Assembly: GCA_030537895.1 (NCBI GenBank) | Contig: JAUNVA010000005.1 | Location: 86,781 to 150,780 of the forward strand | Length of the DNA stretch: 64,000 bases | Reading direction: 5' to 3' | DNA from: Bowdeniella nasicola | GTDB lineage: Bacteria; Actinomycetota; Actinomycetes; Actinomycetales; Actinomycetaceae | Part shown: positions 36,039 through 44,081 of the stretch, one piece after another | Layout: each line of letters starts with the position of its first letter | How positions within the stretch are numbered: the stretch's first letter is position 1 | Notes under the pieces: model-generated | What the model was told of the DNA's origin: nothing | Seen by the model: the letters and a program-made list of their open reading frames with translations, nothing else | The model's database searches: none | Made by a program: the position numbers and the translations under genes

Positions 36039-37505
36039 CTAGTGTTCGCCGGCGGTCCGCTCCACGGGCACGTATTCGGGGCGGTGCCCCCACGCGAAGG
36101 CGCCGTCGGGCAGGTGGTCATCGGGCAGGGCTCGGGTGAGGTCGCGAACGGTACGGCGTAACCGTTCAGGACTCTCGACCTGGGTGCTGACGCGGGCCTG
36201 CTCCACGATCCGCTGCACGGCACTCTCGGACTCTGGTCGGCGCCGTTGGGGGTCCTCCTGCGCCTCGATCGCCCACAGGAGACGTCGAATTTCGACAAGA
36301 TGGCGGGCCAACCGCTGTTCCTGCTCGTCCGCTCCGGACACGACCTGGGCGGCTCGCAGGTAGCCGTAGTCGATGGCGAGAGCGATGAGTCCCGGCTCGA
36401 CCGTCATGGCGTCGTGGATCTCGGTTTGCGGGTCGATCATGATGCCACCCTGGGCCCGGGCGCGCGCCCGTTCCTGATAGGCCAGCTCCTCGGGGGCGAG
36501 GGAGATGCCCGCCCGCATCATGGTCGAGACGATTGTCGAGCGCGCAAAGCTCGGGTCGTGCTGCACTCCGGCGGGGGCGGAGGAGATCACGTAGCAGCGG
36601 TCGACGGGCAGATGCTCAAAGACGATATCTGCCGGCAGATTCATCCGAACCCCACCGTCGACGTAGTGCTCGTCGCCCAGACGCACGGGTGGGAAGATCC
36701 CCGGGATCGCACACGAGGCAGCAATCGCGTCGGTGAGATCGACGTCGACTCCGAGCGGGACGTCATCGCGGTCGCGCAAACGACCCTGCCCGTCGACGTA
36801 GCGAAGCTCGCCGCTTTCGAGGGAGACGACGGAAAAGCGGGACCGCACTCCCGAATGGGCGACGAGGTCCGGGTCGAAGATCTCCTCGACAATCCGGTCC
36901 ACGACCGGCCCGGGCGTGAAGACGGAGGAGGAGCGCAGCGCACCCTTGGCAATTGAATCAAACCCTGAGCCGGGGCCCGCGAGGTTCCACAGGCCCGAGA
37001 TCGTGGAGAAGGTCTGCGGCATCCCCGGAAGTGTCACGGTGAGCGGCTCGGCGGCGGGTTCCTTCGACCAGGGCCAGGTGAAGGAGGGGATCTCGATGGT
37101 GCGTGGGGTGCGCGAGGTGGCGTCCCCTCGTAACAGCTGCTGCCAGACCGGGGCTTGGTCTTGCAGGAGAGAGAACCAGGGGCGTTCGCGGAAGATCGCG
37201 GAGTTATCCCGCATGTCACGCCAGGCGCGAGTGAGCTCGGCGATGGCGCGGTGTTGTCCCGCGTTATCGGCACGTTGGGCGATGACGCCCCCGAGGATGG
37301 CGCCGGCCGAGGTGCCCGCGACGGTATCGAATGCGAGGCGCTCCTCGCCGAGGAGCCGTTCGAGGGCGCCGAGCTGGAAGGAGGCGCGCGCCCCGCCCCC
37401 GGCCAGCACGATGCCGACGCGCTCTCTCGGGGGCTGGGCCGGACGCGCAAGACGCCGACTCGCCGCTATGAGTCGGTCCCACGCTGAGGTCATGGGCTCC
37501 ATCAT
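36039..37505 (-). CDS. Patatin-like phospholipase
   Basis: 488 residues. The patatin core starts near residue 30: GIVLAGGGARASFQLGALERLL (oxyanion glycine-rich loop), nucleophile Ser in GTSAGAILG near residue 66, and the Asp of the Ser-Asp dyad in VDGGVRMNLPAD. A roughly 200-residue C-terminal extension contains heptad-like helical stretches. No signal peptide. It would hydrolyse acyl esters of membrane lipids; regulation unknown. Two ATGs at the start (MMEP) are possible. Confidence 0.83.
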   Translation of the reverse strand: MMEPMTSAWDRLIAASRRLARPAQPPRERVGIVLAGGGARASFQLGALERLLGEERLAFDTVAGTSAGAILGGVIAQRADNAGQHRAIAELTRAWRDMRDNSAIFRERPWFSLLQDQAPVWQQLLRGDATSRTPRTIEIPSFTWPWSKEPAAEPLTVTLPGMPQTFSTISGLWNLAGPGSGFDSIAKGALRSSSVFTPGPVVDRIVEEIFDPDLVAHSGVRSRFSVVSLESGELRYVDGQGRLRDRDDVPLGVDVDLTDAIAASCAIPGIFPPVRLGDEHYVDGGVRMNLPADIVFEHLPVDRCYVISSAPAGVQHDPSFARSTIVSTMMRAGISLAPEELAYQERARARAQGGIMIDPQTEIHDAMTVEPGLIALAIDYGYLRAAQVVSGADEQEQRLARHLVEIRRLLWAIEAQEDPQRRRPESESAVQRIVEQARVSTQVESPERLRRTVRDLTRALPDDHLPDGAFAWGHRPEYVPVERTAGEH

Positions 37506-37598
37506 ACGTGTGCGGTGTCACCCGGTGGGGCGGTGGCGGAGTCCGTTTGTGGTTTGAACTTTGCGCAGCGTGAGAATCTGGACGTTGAGATCTGCAAA

Positions 37599-37638
37599 GG
37601 CCCAGCATCTGGCGGTTCCTCCCGCCAGATGCTGGGCC
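37599..37638 (-). terminator. Strong hairpin after the PutP-type symporter gene
   Basis: A perfect 17-bp stem (GGCCCAGCATCTGGCGG at 37599-37615 and its complement at 37622-37638) with a 6-nt loop lies 8 bp past the minus-strand stop and is followed on that strand by TTTGC. One of the longest perfect stems in the window. Confidence 0.65.
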
Positions 37639-37646
37639 GCGAACCG

Positions 37647-39170
37647 CTAGACGGCGTGGGCGTCGTCTTGCTTGCCGACCTTCGAGAGGCGGACGGCCTC
37701 GTCAAACTCGGCCTGGATGCCGTCGTCGTGGGTGTAGGTCGCCTTGGAGACCAGCACCGCGACGAGGAGCGCGAAGAGGAAGCCGGGCAGGATTTCGTAC
37801 AGGTCGAAGATGGAGCCCGGACCGCCGCTGAGGAAGCGCCCCCAGATTCCGACGGTGAGCGAGCCGACGATCATACCTGCGAGAGCACCGTAGTTGGTGA
37901 GGCGACGCCAGTACAGGGCCAGCAGGATGATCGGGCCGAAGGAAGCTCCGAAGCCGGCCCACGCGAAGCCGACGAGGTCGAGGATCGTGGAGTCGGGGTT
38001 CCATGCGAGCAGGGCCGCGAGGACTGCCACCACGAGAACGGCCACGCGCCCGTAGAGCACCATCCGCTTCTCGGTCAGGGTACGCCCCGACTTCGAGAAC
38101 ACCTTGTAGATGTCTTCCACCAGGGCGGAGGAGGTGACGAGGAGCTGCGAGGAGATGGTGGACATGATCGCCGCGAGCACGGCCGCGAGCAGGAAGCCGG
38201 AGATGACCGGGTGGAAGAGCACCTTGCCCATGGCAATGAAGACGGTCTCGGGGTCGGCCAACTCCCGACCGGCGCCCGAGAAGTAACCGAGGCCGACGAC
38301 AGCGACGAGCGCAGTGCCCACCACGGAGAAGATCATCCAGCCGATGCCGATGCGGCGACCCGCCTTCGCGTCGTGTGCGGTGCGCAGCGCCATGAACCGC
38401 ACGATGATGTGTGGCTGGCCGAAGTAGCCCAGGCCCCAGGCCAGATTCGAGATGACGGCGAGGGCGGTGGTTCCCGCGAGGACGGAATAGATCGCCGGAT
38501 TCGCGGCGTGTGCGGTGCGGAAGAGGTCTCCGGCACCGCCGTCAAACTCGATGATCGCGACGATCGGGATCATGACGAGGGCGGTCACCATCATGCACGC
38601 CTGGACGAGGTCGGTCCACGAGACGGCAAGGAAACCACCAATCAGCGTGTAGAGCACGACGATGCCGGCGACGAGGACCATACCGAGGTGGTATTCCATC
38701 CCGAAGGAGGAATCGAAGAACTTGCCGCCCGCAACCATGCCGGAAGAGACGTAGAAGGTGAAAAAGATGAAGATGATGATGCCGGAGACGATCCGCAGCA
38801 GGTGCGTGGTGTCGCGTAGGCGGTTGTCCAGGAAGGAGGGGACCGTAATCGAGTTCGAAGACACCTCGGTATAGGTACGCAGACGGGGCGCGACGAACAC
38901 CCAGTTGAGGTAGGCGCCAATGGTGAGCCCCACGGCAATCCAGAACTCGACCAGGCCTGTCGCGTAGATCGCGCCGGGTAGGCCCATGAGTAGCCAGCCG
39001 GACATGTCCGAAGCACCCGCGGACAGCGCAGCGACGGCGGGGGGCAGGTTACGCCCCGCGAGCATGTAGTCGTCTAGATCATCGGTGCGCTGGTAAGCCC
39101 ACAGGCCGATCATGATCATCGCGACGAAGTAGATGATCAGGGCTATGGCTTGCGCCGTACTCTCGTTCAT
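37647..39170 (-). CDS. putP: Sodium/proline symporter (PutP type)
   Basis: 507-residue SSF-family symporter with about 13 membrane helices. PutP-like motifs: DDYMLAGRNLPPAVAALSAGASDMSGWLLMGLPGAIY near the N-terminus, the helix with GGFLAVSWTDLVQACMM, LGYFGQPHIIVRFMAL, and a conserved core near IMSTISSQLLVTSSALVED (Na+ site Ser/Thr). It imports proline with Na+. The ATG at 39170 follows AAGG. Monocistronic; no proline dehydrogenase is adjacent. Confidence 0.88.
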   Translation of the reverse strand: MNESTAQAIALIIYFVAMIMIGLWAYQRTDDLDDYMLAGRNLPPAVAALSAGASDMSGWLLMGLPGAIYATGLVEFWIAVGLTIGAYLNWVFVAPRLRTYTEVSSNSITVPSFLDNRLRDTTHLLRIVSGIIIFIFFTFYVSSGMVAGGKFFDSSFGMEYHLGMVLVAGIVVLYTLIGGFLAVSWTDLVQACMMVTALVMIPIVAIIEFDGGAGDLFRTAHAANPAIYSVLAGTTALAVISNLAWGLGYFGQPHIIVRFMALRTAHDAKAGRRIGIGWMIFSVVGTALVAVVGLGYFSGAGRELADPETVFIAMGKVLFHPVISGFLLAAVLAAIMSTISSQLLVTSSALVEDIYKVFSKSGRTLTEKRMVLYGRVAVLVVAVLAALLAWNPDSTILDLVGFAWAGFGASFGPIILLALYWRRLTNYGALAGMIVGSLTVGIWGRFLSGGPGSIFDLYEILPGFLFALLVAVLVSKATYTHDDGIQAEFDEAVRLSKVGKQDDAHAV

Positions 39171-39477
39171 GATGTGCCTTGCGTAATCGCGGATAGGCAG
39201 TCGGCCTGCCGCCCACGGCCTGGTGGTGCCGCGGCGGGGCGGCGTGTGGGGGCACGCCGATACCGTCTCGCCCAACCTCGGGTGGATATTAGGGCTGAGC
39301 GTAGCCGCTAATGTGCGCTGTGTCGCCTAGAGGTTTCAGTCTCGAGACGCGGGTGGGCGCGTCCGCGCATGGCGGGCCAGCCCTCTGGCTGGGGGCATCA
39401 AGCGATCCGACCGGATTGTTCACGAGGGTCACTGTGGTGGCGGTGCGTTGGCAGGGGGGACGAGGCACAATCGGTGC
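39171..39477. other. 307-bp divergent gap between putP and the luciferase-like gene
   Basis: No gene is supported. An imperfect inverted repeat, ATTAG-GGCT-GAGCGT-AGCC-G-CTAAT, lies at 39288-39312 and could be an operator for either gene. CACAAT at 39466-39471 is 6 nt before the plus-strand ATG (leaderless geometry). Confidence 0.4.
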
Positions 39478-40554
39478 ATGACTGCCTCGCGTCCGTTGCT
39501 CTCAATCCTGGATCTCGCCCCACGTTCCGAAGGCATGAGTCCGGCCGATGCGCTGGAAGCCTCGCTCCGCCTCGCGGTGCGCGCCGACGAGCTCGGCTAC
39601 GCCCGCTACTGGATGGCCGAGCACCATTCCTCGGAGACCTTTATGTCGTCGGCCACCTCCCTGTTGCTCGCCCGCCTGGCCGAGCACACCGCCCGGATCC
39701 GACTCGGCTCGGGCGGCGTGATGCTTCCGAACCATGCGCCGCTCATGGTGGCCGAGTACTACGGCACGCTCGCCACGATCTACGGGGACCGTTTCGACCT
39801 GGGACTCGGGCGCGCGCCCGGGACGGATCCGCAGACTGCCCGGGCGCTGCGCCGCGGAGCGGCTGACCTGCCCGACTTTGCAGCCGATGTCGCCGACCTC
39901 GCCCGCTACCTGGGCCACCTGGGTGAGCCTGGGGCGCGGGATTTAGGCGATGAACGTCGCTCCCTCTCGCTCCTGGACCGCAACTACGTCCCCACCGGCG
40001 CGGTGCGTGCCCTGCCCGGGGAGGGCACACGCGTGCCCCTGTGGATGCTGGGGTCCTCCCTCGGCGGCGCCAGCGTCGCGGCAGCACTCGGCCTGCCGTT
40101 CTCTTTCGCCTCCCATTTCGCCCCCGCCCAACTCGAGGAGGCGCTCGCGCACTACCGCGCTCACTTCAACGCCGATGCGCCCACGGCACAGATCGACCGG
40201 CCCCGTGTCATGGCGGGTGTGACCGTGCTGGTGGCGCCGACCCAGGACGAGGCCGCCTACCTGTTCACGACCTCGCAGCGCCTGCAGGCCGGACTGCGTT
40301 CGGGACGGCCCGCGCCGCTGCAACCGCCCGTGCACGACCTGTCCGATGTGCTCGACGAGCGTACCTACCGTCTCGTGAGTCGACCGGGCGGCGTCACGGC
40401 GGTGGGGGCGCCCGACAAGGTTGCCGAGACCCTGGCCAACTTTGCGGCCCGTTACGACCTCGACGAGATCATTACCGCGAGCTACGTCTACGACCCGGCG
40501 CTCCGCGTACGTTCCTACGAACTGCTCGCCGACGCCTGGGGCCTGGGATGGTGA
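39478..40554 (+). CDS. LLM-class flavin-dependent oxidoreductase
   Basis: 358-residue bacterial-luciferase-like monooxygenase of the MsnO8 type: LSILDLAPRSEGMSPADALEASL at the N-terminus, ARYWMAEHHSSETFMSSATSLLLARLAEHTARIRLGSGGVMLPNHAPL, GLGRAPGTDPQTARALRR, and PLWMLGSSLGGASVAAALGLPFSFASHF. It uses reduced FMN or F420-type flavin supplied elsewhere; substrate unknown. The ATG at 39478 begins the conserved region. It overlaps the next gene by a few bp. Confidence 0.82.
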   Translation: MTASRPLLSILDLAPRSEGMSPADALEASLRLAVRADELGYARYWMAEHHSSETFMSSATSLLLARLAEHTARIRLGSGGVMLPNHAPLMVAEYYGTLATIYGDRFDLGLGRAPGTDPQTARALRRGAADLPDFAADVADLARYLGHLGEPGARDLGDERRSLSLLDRNYVPTGAVRALPGEGTRVPLWMLGSSLGGASVAAALGLPFSFASHFAPAQLEEALAHYRAHFNADAPTAQIDRPRVMAGVTVLVAPTQDEAAYLFTTSQRLQAGLRSGRPAPLQPPVHDLSDVLDERTYRLVSRPGGVTAVGAPDKVAETLANFAARYDLDEIITASYVYDPALRVRSYELLADAWGLGW

Positions 40555-41300
40555 CACCCGCCTCTGACAGTGACGACCGGGGTGGTGGGCCCACCACCGA
40601 GGTGCGCCGCCGCCCCCCGCAGGGCGAATCCTCACCGCCGACCTGGGGTGCGGATCTGCGTGCGGTACGTGGGGAGGACCTCGCGGTGCATCCCGTCGAG
40701 GTGGCACCGCGTCTGCTCGGCGCGGTCCTCATGGTCGACGACGTCGCGATTCGTCTCACCGAGGTTGAGGCCTACTGCGGTCCTGGTGACCCCGGCTCGC
40801 ACGCCTACCGTCGGCTCACCCCCCGCACCCGCGTGATGGCGGGCCCGGTCGGCTCGCTCTACGTCTACTTCTCCTACGGGATGCACCACGCCGTGAATAT
40901 CGTCGCCCACGAGGCAGGGGAGGTCGGGGCGGTTCTCCTGCGAGCGGGCGAGGTCGTGGCGGGCGTGACACGGGCCGAGGGACGCAGGCGCGAGATCCGT
41001 CGCGCACGCGGTCAGTCGGTCGCACCACTGCCGCACGCCCACCTGGCGCGCGGCCCCGGAAACCTTGCCGCAGCGCTCGGGCTCACGAGGGCTGATAGCG
41101 GGGCTCGCCTCGACTCACTCACTCCCGGCACTAACCACTCGAGCCGGCTCTACCACCTCCTCGTGCCGACCACCCCGGTGGGCAGTGTTCGCGAGACGGG
41201 GCGCACGGGCGTCTCGGGCCCGGGTGGGGACCCGGAGAATTACCCGTGGCGCTTCGCGCTGCGCGGGGAGGCGAGCGTCTCGGCCTATCGGAGGGCCTGA
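40548..41300 (+). CDS. 3-methyladenine DNA glycosylase (AAG/Mpg family)
   Basis: Base-excision enzyme removing alkylated purines. About 250 residues; the family core starts near residue 45: APRLLGAVLMVDD, RLTEVEAYCGPGDPGSHAYRR (catalytic Glu in VEAY), GSLYVYFSYGMHHAVNIV, VLLRAGE, and RGPGNLAAALGL. The first 40 residues are polar and non-conserved. Start either ATG 40548 or GTG 40551; both overlap the luciferase-like stop. Confidence 0.87.
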   Translation: MVTPASDSDDRGGGPTTEVRRRPPQGESSPPTWGADLRAVRGEDLAVHPVEVAPRLLGAVLMVDDVAIRLTEVEAYCGPGDPGSHAYRRLTPRTRVMAGPVGSLYVYFSYGMHHAVNIVAHEAGEVGAVLLRAGEVVAGVTRAEGRRREIRRARGQSVAPLPHAHLARGPGNLAAALGLTRADSGARLDSLTPGTNHSSRLYHLLVPTTPVGSVRETGRTGVSGPGGDPENYPWRFALRGEASVSAYRRA

Positions 41301-42940
41301 AGGTCTCGCGGATCGGCGTTGTCGGCGGAAGCCTCCATCGGGGCGGCGGGCTCGTCGTCCTCCGTGGTGCGGGGCCGCGTGGCGGGCAGCGCGAGAGACA
41401 TGACGACACCGAGTCCGAGTACGCCCGCGCCGAGCCCGAACGTCGTGCGGGAGGCGTCGATCAGCGCCGTGCGTGCGAGGTCCGCCGCGGCCGGATCGTG
41501 TTGGTCCAGCGCGGGGATTGCGGCACCCACCGAGTCGTGCACGATGTCGGTGATCTGCTCGACCGCCGGTTCTGGGTAGTCGGCCGCTCTAAGCGCGGCC
41601 TCGGTGTGGGTCGCGAGCTGGCCGATCATGAGGCCACCGAGGAGCGCAATGCCCAGAGCTGAGCCGAGCTGTCGGATCGTCGTCTGCAGGCCCGATGCCT
41701 CCCCGGAGGCCGATACGGGGACGTCCTCCATGGTCGTGTCGGTGAGCTGTGCGTTCGCGAGTCCGATTCCCATTCCATAGGCCGCGAGCACGAGGGCGGA
41801 AGCGCCGCTGCCGAGCGGGGTGGCGACGGCGAGCACGGCGACGGCGAGTGCCTCGGCGATCAGTCCCACACGGATTACTGTGCGCTTACCCCAGGCGCGT
41901 ACCAGATGCGGCACGAGGCCGGAGGCGAGGAACGTCCCCGCCGCGAGAGCCATCATGAGCCATCCGGTCGCGAGCGGATCGTAGCCGAGCGCTCCCTGCA
42001 GGAGGAGCGGCAGCACGAAGATCAAGCCAAATTCCCCGAGGGAGACCAGGAAGGCCGTGGCCACACCGAGGGTGAAGGTGCGCACCCGGAACAGGCCGAG
42101 GTGGACGAGCACGTCCGCGCCTTGGCGTTCCCGATGCCGTTCCCACGCCAGGAAGCCGGCCAGTGCGACGAGACCGAGGGCGAGGGTGGGCAGGATTGGG
42201 GAGAGTGCGCCGGACGGGCGGCGCCACCACCCGTAGGTGGAGGACTCGATCAGAGCAAAGACGATCGCACCGAGCGCTACGGAGGCGAGCACGACCCCGA
42301 GGATGTCGAAGGAACGCAGGCCCGGCTGAACACGCTCACCACGCGTGTTCGGTGTGTAGTAAATGAGCCCTGCGAGCGCAATCAATCCGAAGGGAATATT
42401 GAGCCAGAAGGCCCACCGCCAGCTCACGTCGGTGGCGAGCCAGCCGCCCACGAGCGGCCCAACGGCCGCCATCCCGCCGATCATCGAGCCGTAGACGGCG
42501 AACGCAATGGAGCGATCTCGGCCCCGGAAGAGCGCGTTGATCGTGGAGAGTGTCGCCGGCATGACGCAGGCGGCACCGAGGCCCTGTACCGTGCGGGCAG
42601 CAATCAGCCAGGCGGCGCTCGTGGATGCGCCCGCCGCGAGTGAGGCGAGGAGGAAAACGATGAGGCCTCCGCTCGCGAGCGTGCGGCGCCCGAAGAGATC
42701 GCCGGCCCGCCCAGCCGTGATGATGAACGCAGCGAAGACGAGAGAGTAGACGGCATTCACCCACTGGGCCGCCGACGGTGTGAGCGAGAGTTCGCGGATG
42801 ACGACGGGGAGCGCGACGTTCGCGATCGTGGCATCCATGATGACGAGCGCGACGGCGAGGGCGATCGAGCCGAGCGCGAGCCACCGCGCGCGACCGGTCA
42901 ACGGCGTCGGCGCGCTCGTCGTGGGACGAGAAGTATGCAC
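41285..42940 (-). CDS. DHA2-family (EmrB/QacA-like) drug exporter
   Basis: About 551 residues with 14 predicted membrane helices, of the DHA2 drug:H+ antiporter group. Visible motifs: DATIANVALPVVIRELSLTPSAAQWV (motif D1), GRAGDLFGRRTLASGG (motif A), ARTVQGLGAACVMPATLSTI (motif B) and GPLVGGWLATDVSWRWAFWLNIPFG (motif C region). The GTG at 42940 follows GAGG by 6 nt. It is divergent from a TetR regulator with a palindromic operator between them, the typical arrangement of a self-regulated efflux system. It overlaps the glycosylase gene by 16 bp at the 3' ends. Confidence 0.9.
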   Translation of the reverse strand: MHTSRPTTSAPTPLTGRARWLALGSIALAVALVIMDATIANVALPVVIRELSLTPSAAQWVNAVYSLVFAAFIITAGRAGDLFGRRTLASGGLIVFLLASLAAGASTSAAWLIAARTVQGLGAACVMPATLSTINALFRGRDRSIAFAVYGSMIGGMAAVGPLVGGWLATDVSWRWAFWLNIPFGLIALAGLIYYTPNTRGERVQPGLRSFDILGVVLASVALGAIVFALIESSTYGWWRRPSGALSPILPTLALGLVALAGFLAWERHRERQGADVLVHLGLFRVRTFTLGVATAFLVSLGEFGLIFVLPLLLQGALGYDPLATGWLMMALAAGTFLASGLVPHLVRAWGKRTVIRVGLIAEALAVAVLAVATPLGSGASALVLAAYGMGIGLANAQLTDTTMEDVPVSASGEASGLQTTIRQLGSALGIALLGGLMIGQLATHTEAALRAADYPEPAVEQITDIVHDSVGAAIPALDQHDPAAADLARTALIDASRTTFGLGAGVLGLGVVMSLALPATRPRTTEDDEPAAPMEASADNADPRDLQALR

Positions 42941-43267
42941 CGGATCCTCGATTCCTAGAAAGTTATTGACAGGGTGACGATAACATCTCGACACGGTGTC
43001 GAAAACCCACGGAAGGTCGATGTGACGAGCCTCCTATCCGGAGCCGGCGTCCTCTTTCCCCTGGTGGGGGTCTATCCAGGTGATACGGTCCGTCCCGACG
43101 AGGGGGAACGCCGTCGCGATGGCCTGTCCGTAGTTGTGCCGCCCCGCGGCACTCCCGACGTAGGCGGCCGACGGGATGCCGGCGTGCTCGCCCTGAGACG
43201 CTATACACCCTCCGAACGCTTTTCGTCATAGAATCGTGAGAGAAATCGTGTCGGAGGAGAGTGACCG
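42941..43267. other. 327-bp divergent gap: exporter/TetR control region
   Basis: Holds the TetR-type palindrome (42988-43002), TTGACA at 42966-42971, a candidate -10 TAGAAT about 38 bp before the regulator ATG, and its ribosome site GGAGGAGAG. A small plus-strand frame at 42974-43231 shows no family features and is probably not a gene. Confidence 0.5.
42988..43002. promoter_or_regulatory. Palindromic operator for the TetR regulator
   Basis: TCGACACGGTGTCGA is a perfect 15-nt palindrome with central G. It lies 48 bp upstream of the exporter start and 266 bp before the TetR gene, close to the expected exporter promoter. Confidence 0.6.
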
Positions 43268-43912
43268 ATGCCGAAGATTGAAGCATCAACCGTGATGGAA
43301 CACCGCGCCATGCGCGAACAGCAGGTGCTGCAGTCCGCCGCAGATCTTCTCGTGCAGGGGGGCCCGAAGAACCTCACTCCGGCTGCGGTCGCGAAGCGCG
43401 CCAAGATTTCTCGAACTGCGGTCTACCACTACTACCCCTCCAGCGCCGACCTCCTGATCGGGGCCCTTGACCACCTCATGGCGAGCGCGGTCCACGATCT
43501 TGAGGACGCCATCGAGAATGCAGGCCCCGGCCCGATGGACAAGATCGAAGCCTACGTGCGCACCTCGCTGCGGTCGGCCGCCACCGGCTACTGCGCGGGC
43601 ATTGCGGAGCCCACCGTGATTCCGGCGAGTCACCGCGGTCGCCTGCAGCACTGGCACGACCGTCTCCTCGCCCCGCTGCGTGATATCGCTCAGGACTGCA
43701 AGGCCCCCGACGCCACACTTGCGGCTCAGCTCGTGCAGGGCATGATCGATGCGGCCGCCCGCGCCGTCGCCGACGGCGCGGATCTCGACGAGGTCACCGC
43801 CACGACGCTCGTGTTGCTCCACGCCGCGCTCGGTCGCCCCCACGGCGGCGTCACGGTGCCGACACACTCGGACAGCACTCGCGAACTCGGTATCGAAGAG
43901 CCCGCGAGCTAA
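43268..43912 (+). CDS. TetR/AcrR-family transcriptional regulator
   Basis: 214 residues. The N-terminal helix-turn-helix is clear: LQSAADLLVQGGPKNLTPAAVAKRAKISRTAVYHYYPSSADLLIGAL, residues about 20-65. The C-terminal ligand domain is helical and unassigned. GGAGGAGAG precedes the ATG. It most likely represses the divergent DHA2 exporter through the palindrome in between; control of the downstream kinase-dehydrogenase is also possible. Confidence 0.87.
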   Translation: MPKIEASTVMEHRAMREQQVLQSAADLLVQGGPKNLTPAAVAKRAKISRTAVYHYYPSSADLLIGALDHLMASAVHDLEDAIENAGPGPMDKIEAYVRTSLRSAATGYCAGIAEPTVIPASHRGRLQHWHDRLLAPLRDIAQDCKAPDATLAAQLVQGMIDAAARAVADGADLDEVTATTLVLLHAALGRPHGGVTVPTHSDSTRELGIEEPAS

Positions 43913-44081
43913 CGGAGCCTTCCCGGCGCCGAGCAAGCAGCCGCGCACGAGGGCGCCAGCGATGCCTCTCACGCGGCGCGAACGCGCTCTATCTCACCCG
44001 CCCGAGGGGACGCAGGTCTCGGGGTGGGCCACACATCCTGGGTCACAATGGAGACGTCACCAAGTAAAGGAGCGACTGCTC

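Noticed and set aside
37515..38819. 434-codon plus-strand frame opposite putP
   Set aside because: Acidic and Gly-rich without hydrophobic core or motif; it covers the terminator hairpin and the symporter gene.
40041..40547. N-terminal extension of the methyladenine glycosylase into the luciferase-like gene
   Set aside because: The text is Arg/Pro-rich out-of-frame translation of a well-supported gene; the family core starts after 40548.
42974..43231. 85-codon frame in the exporter/TetR gap
   Set aside because: It runs through the palindromic operator and shows no family feature or ribosome site.
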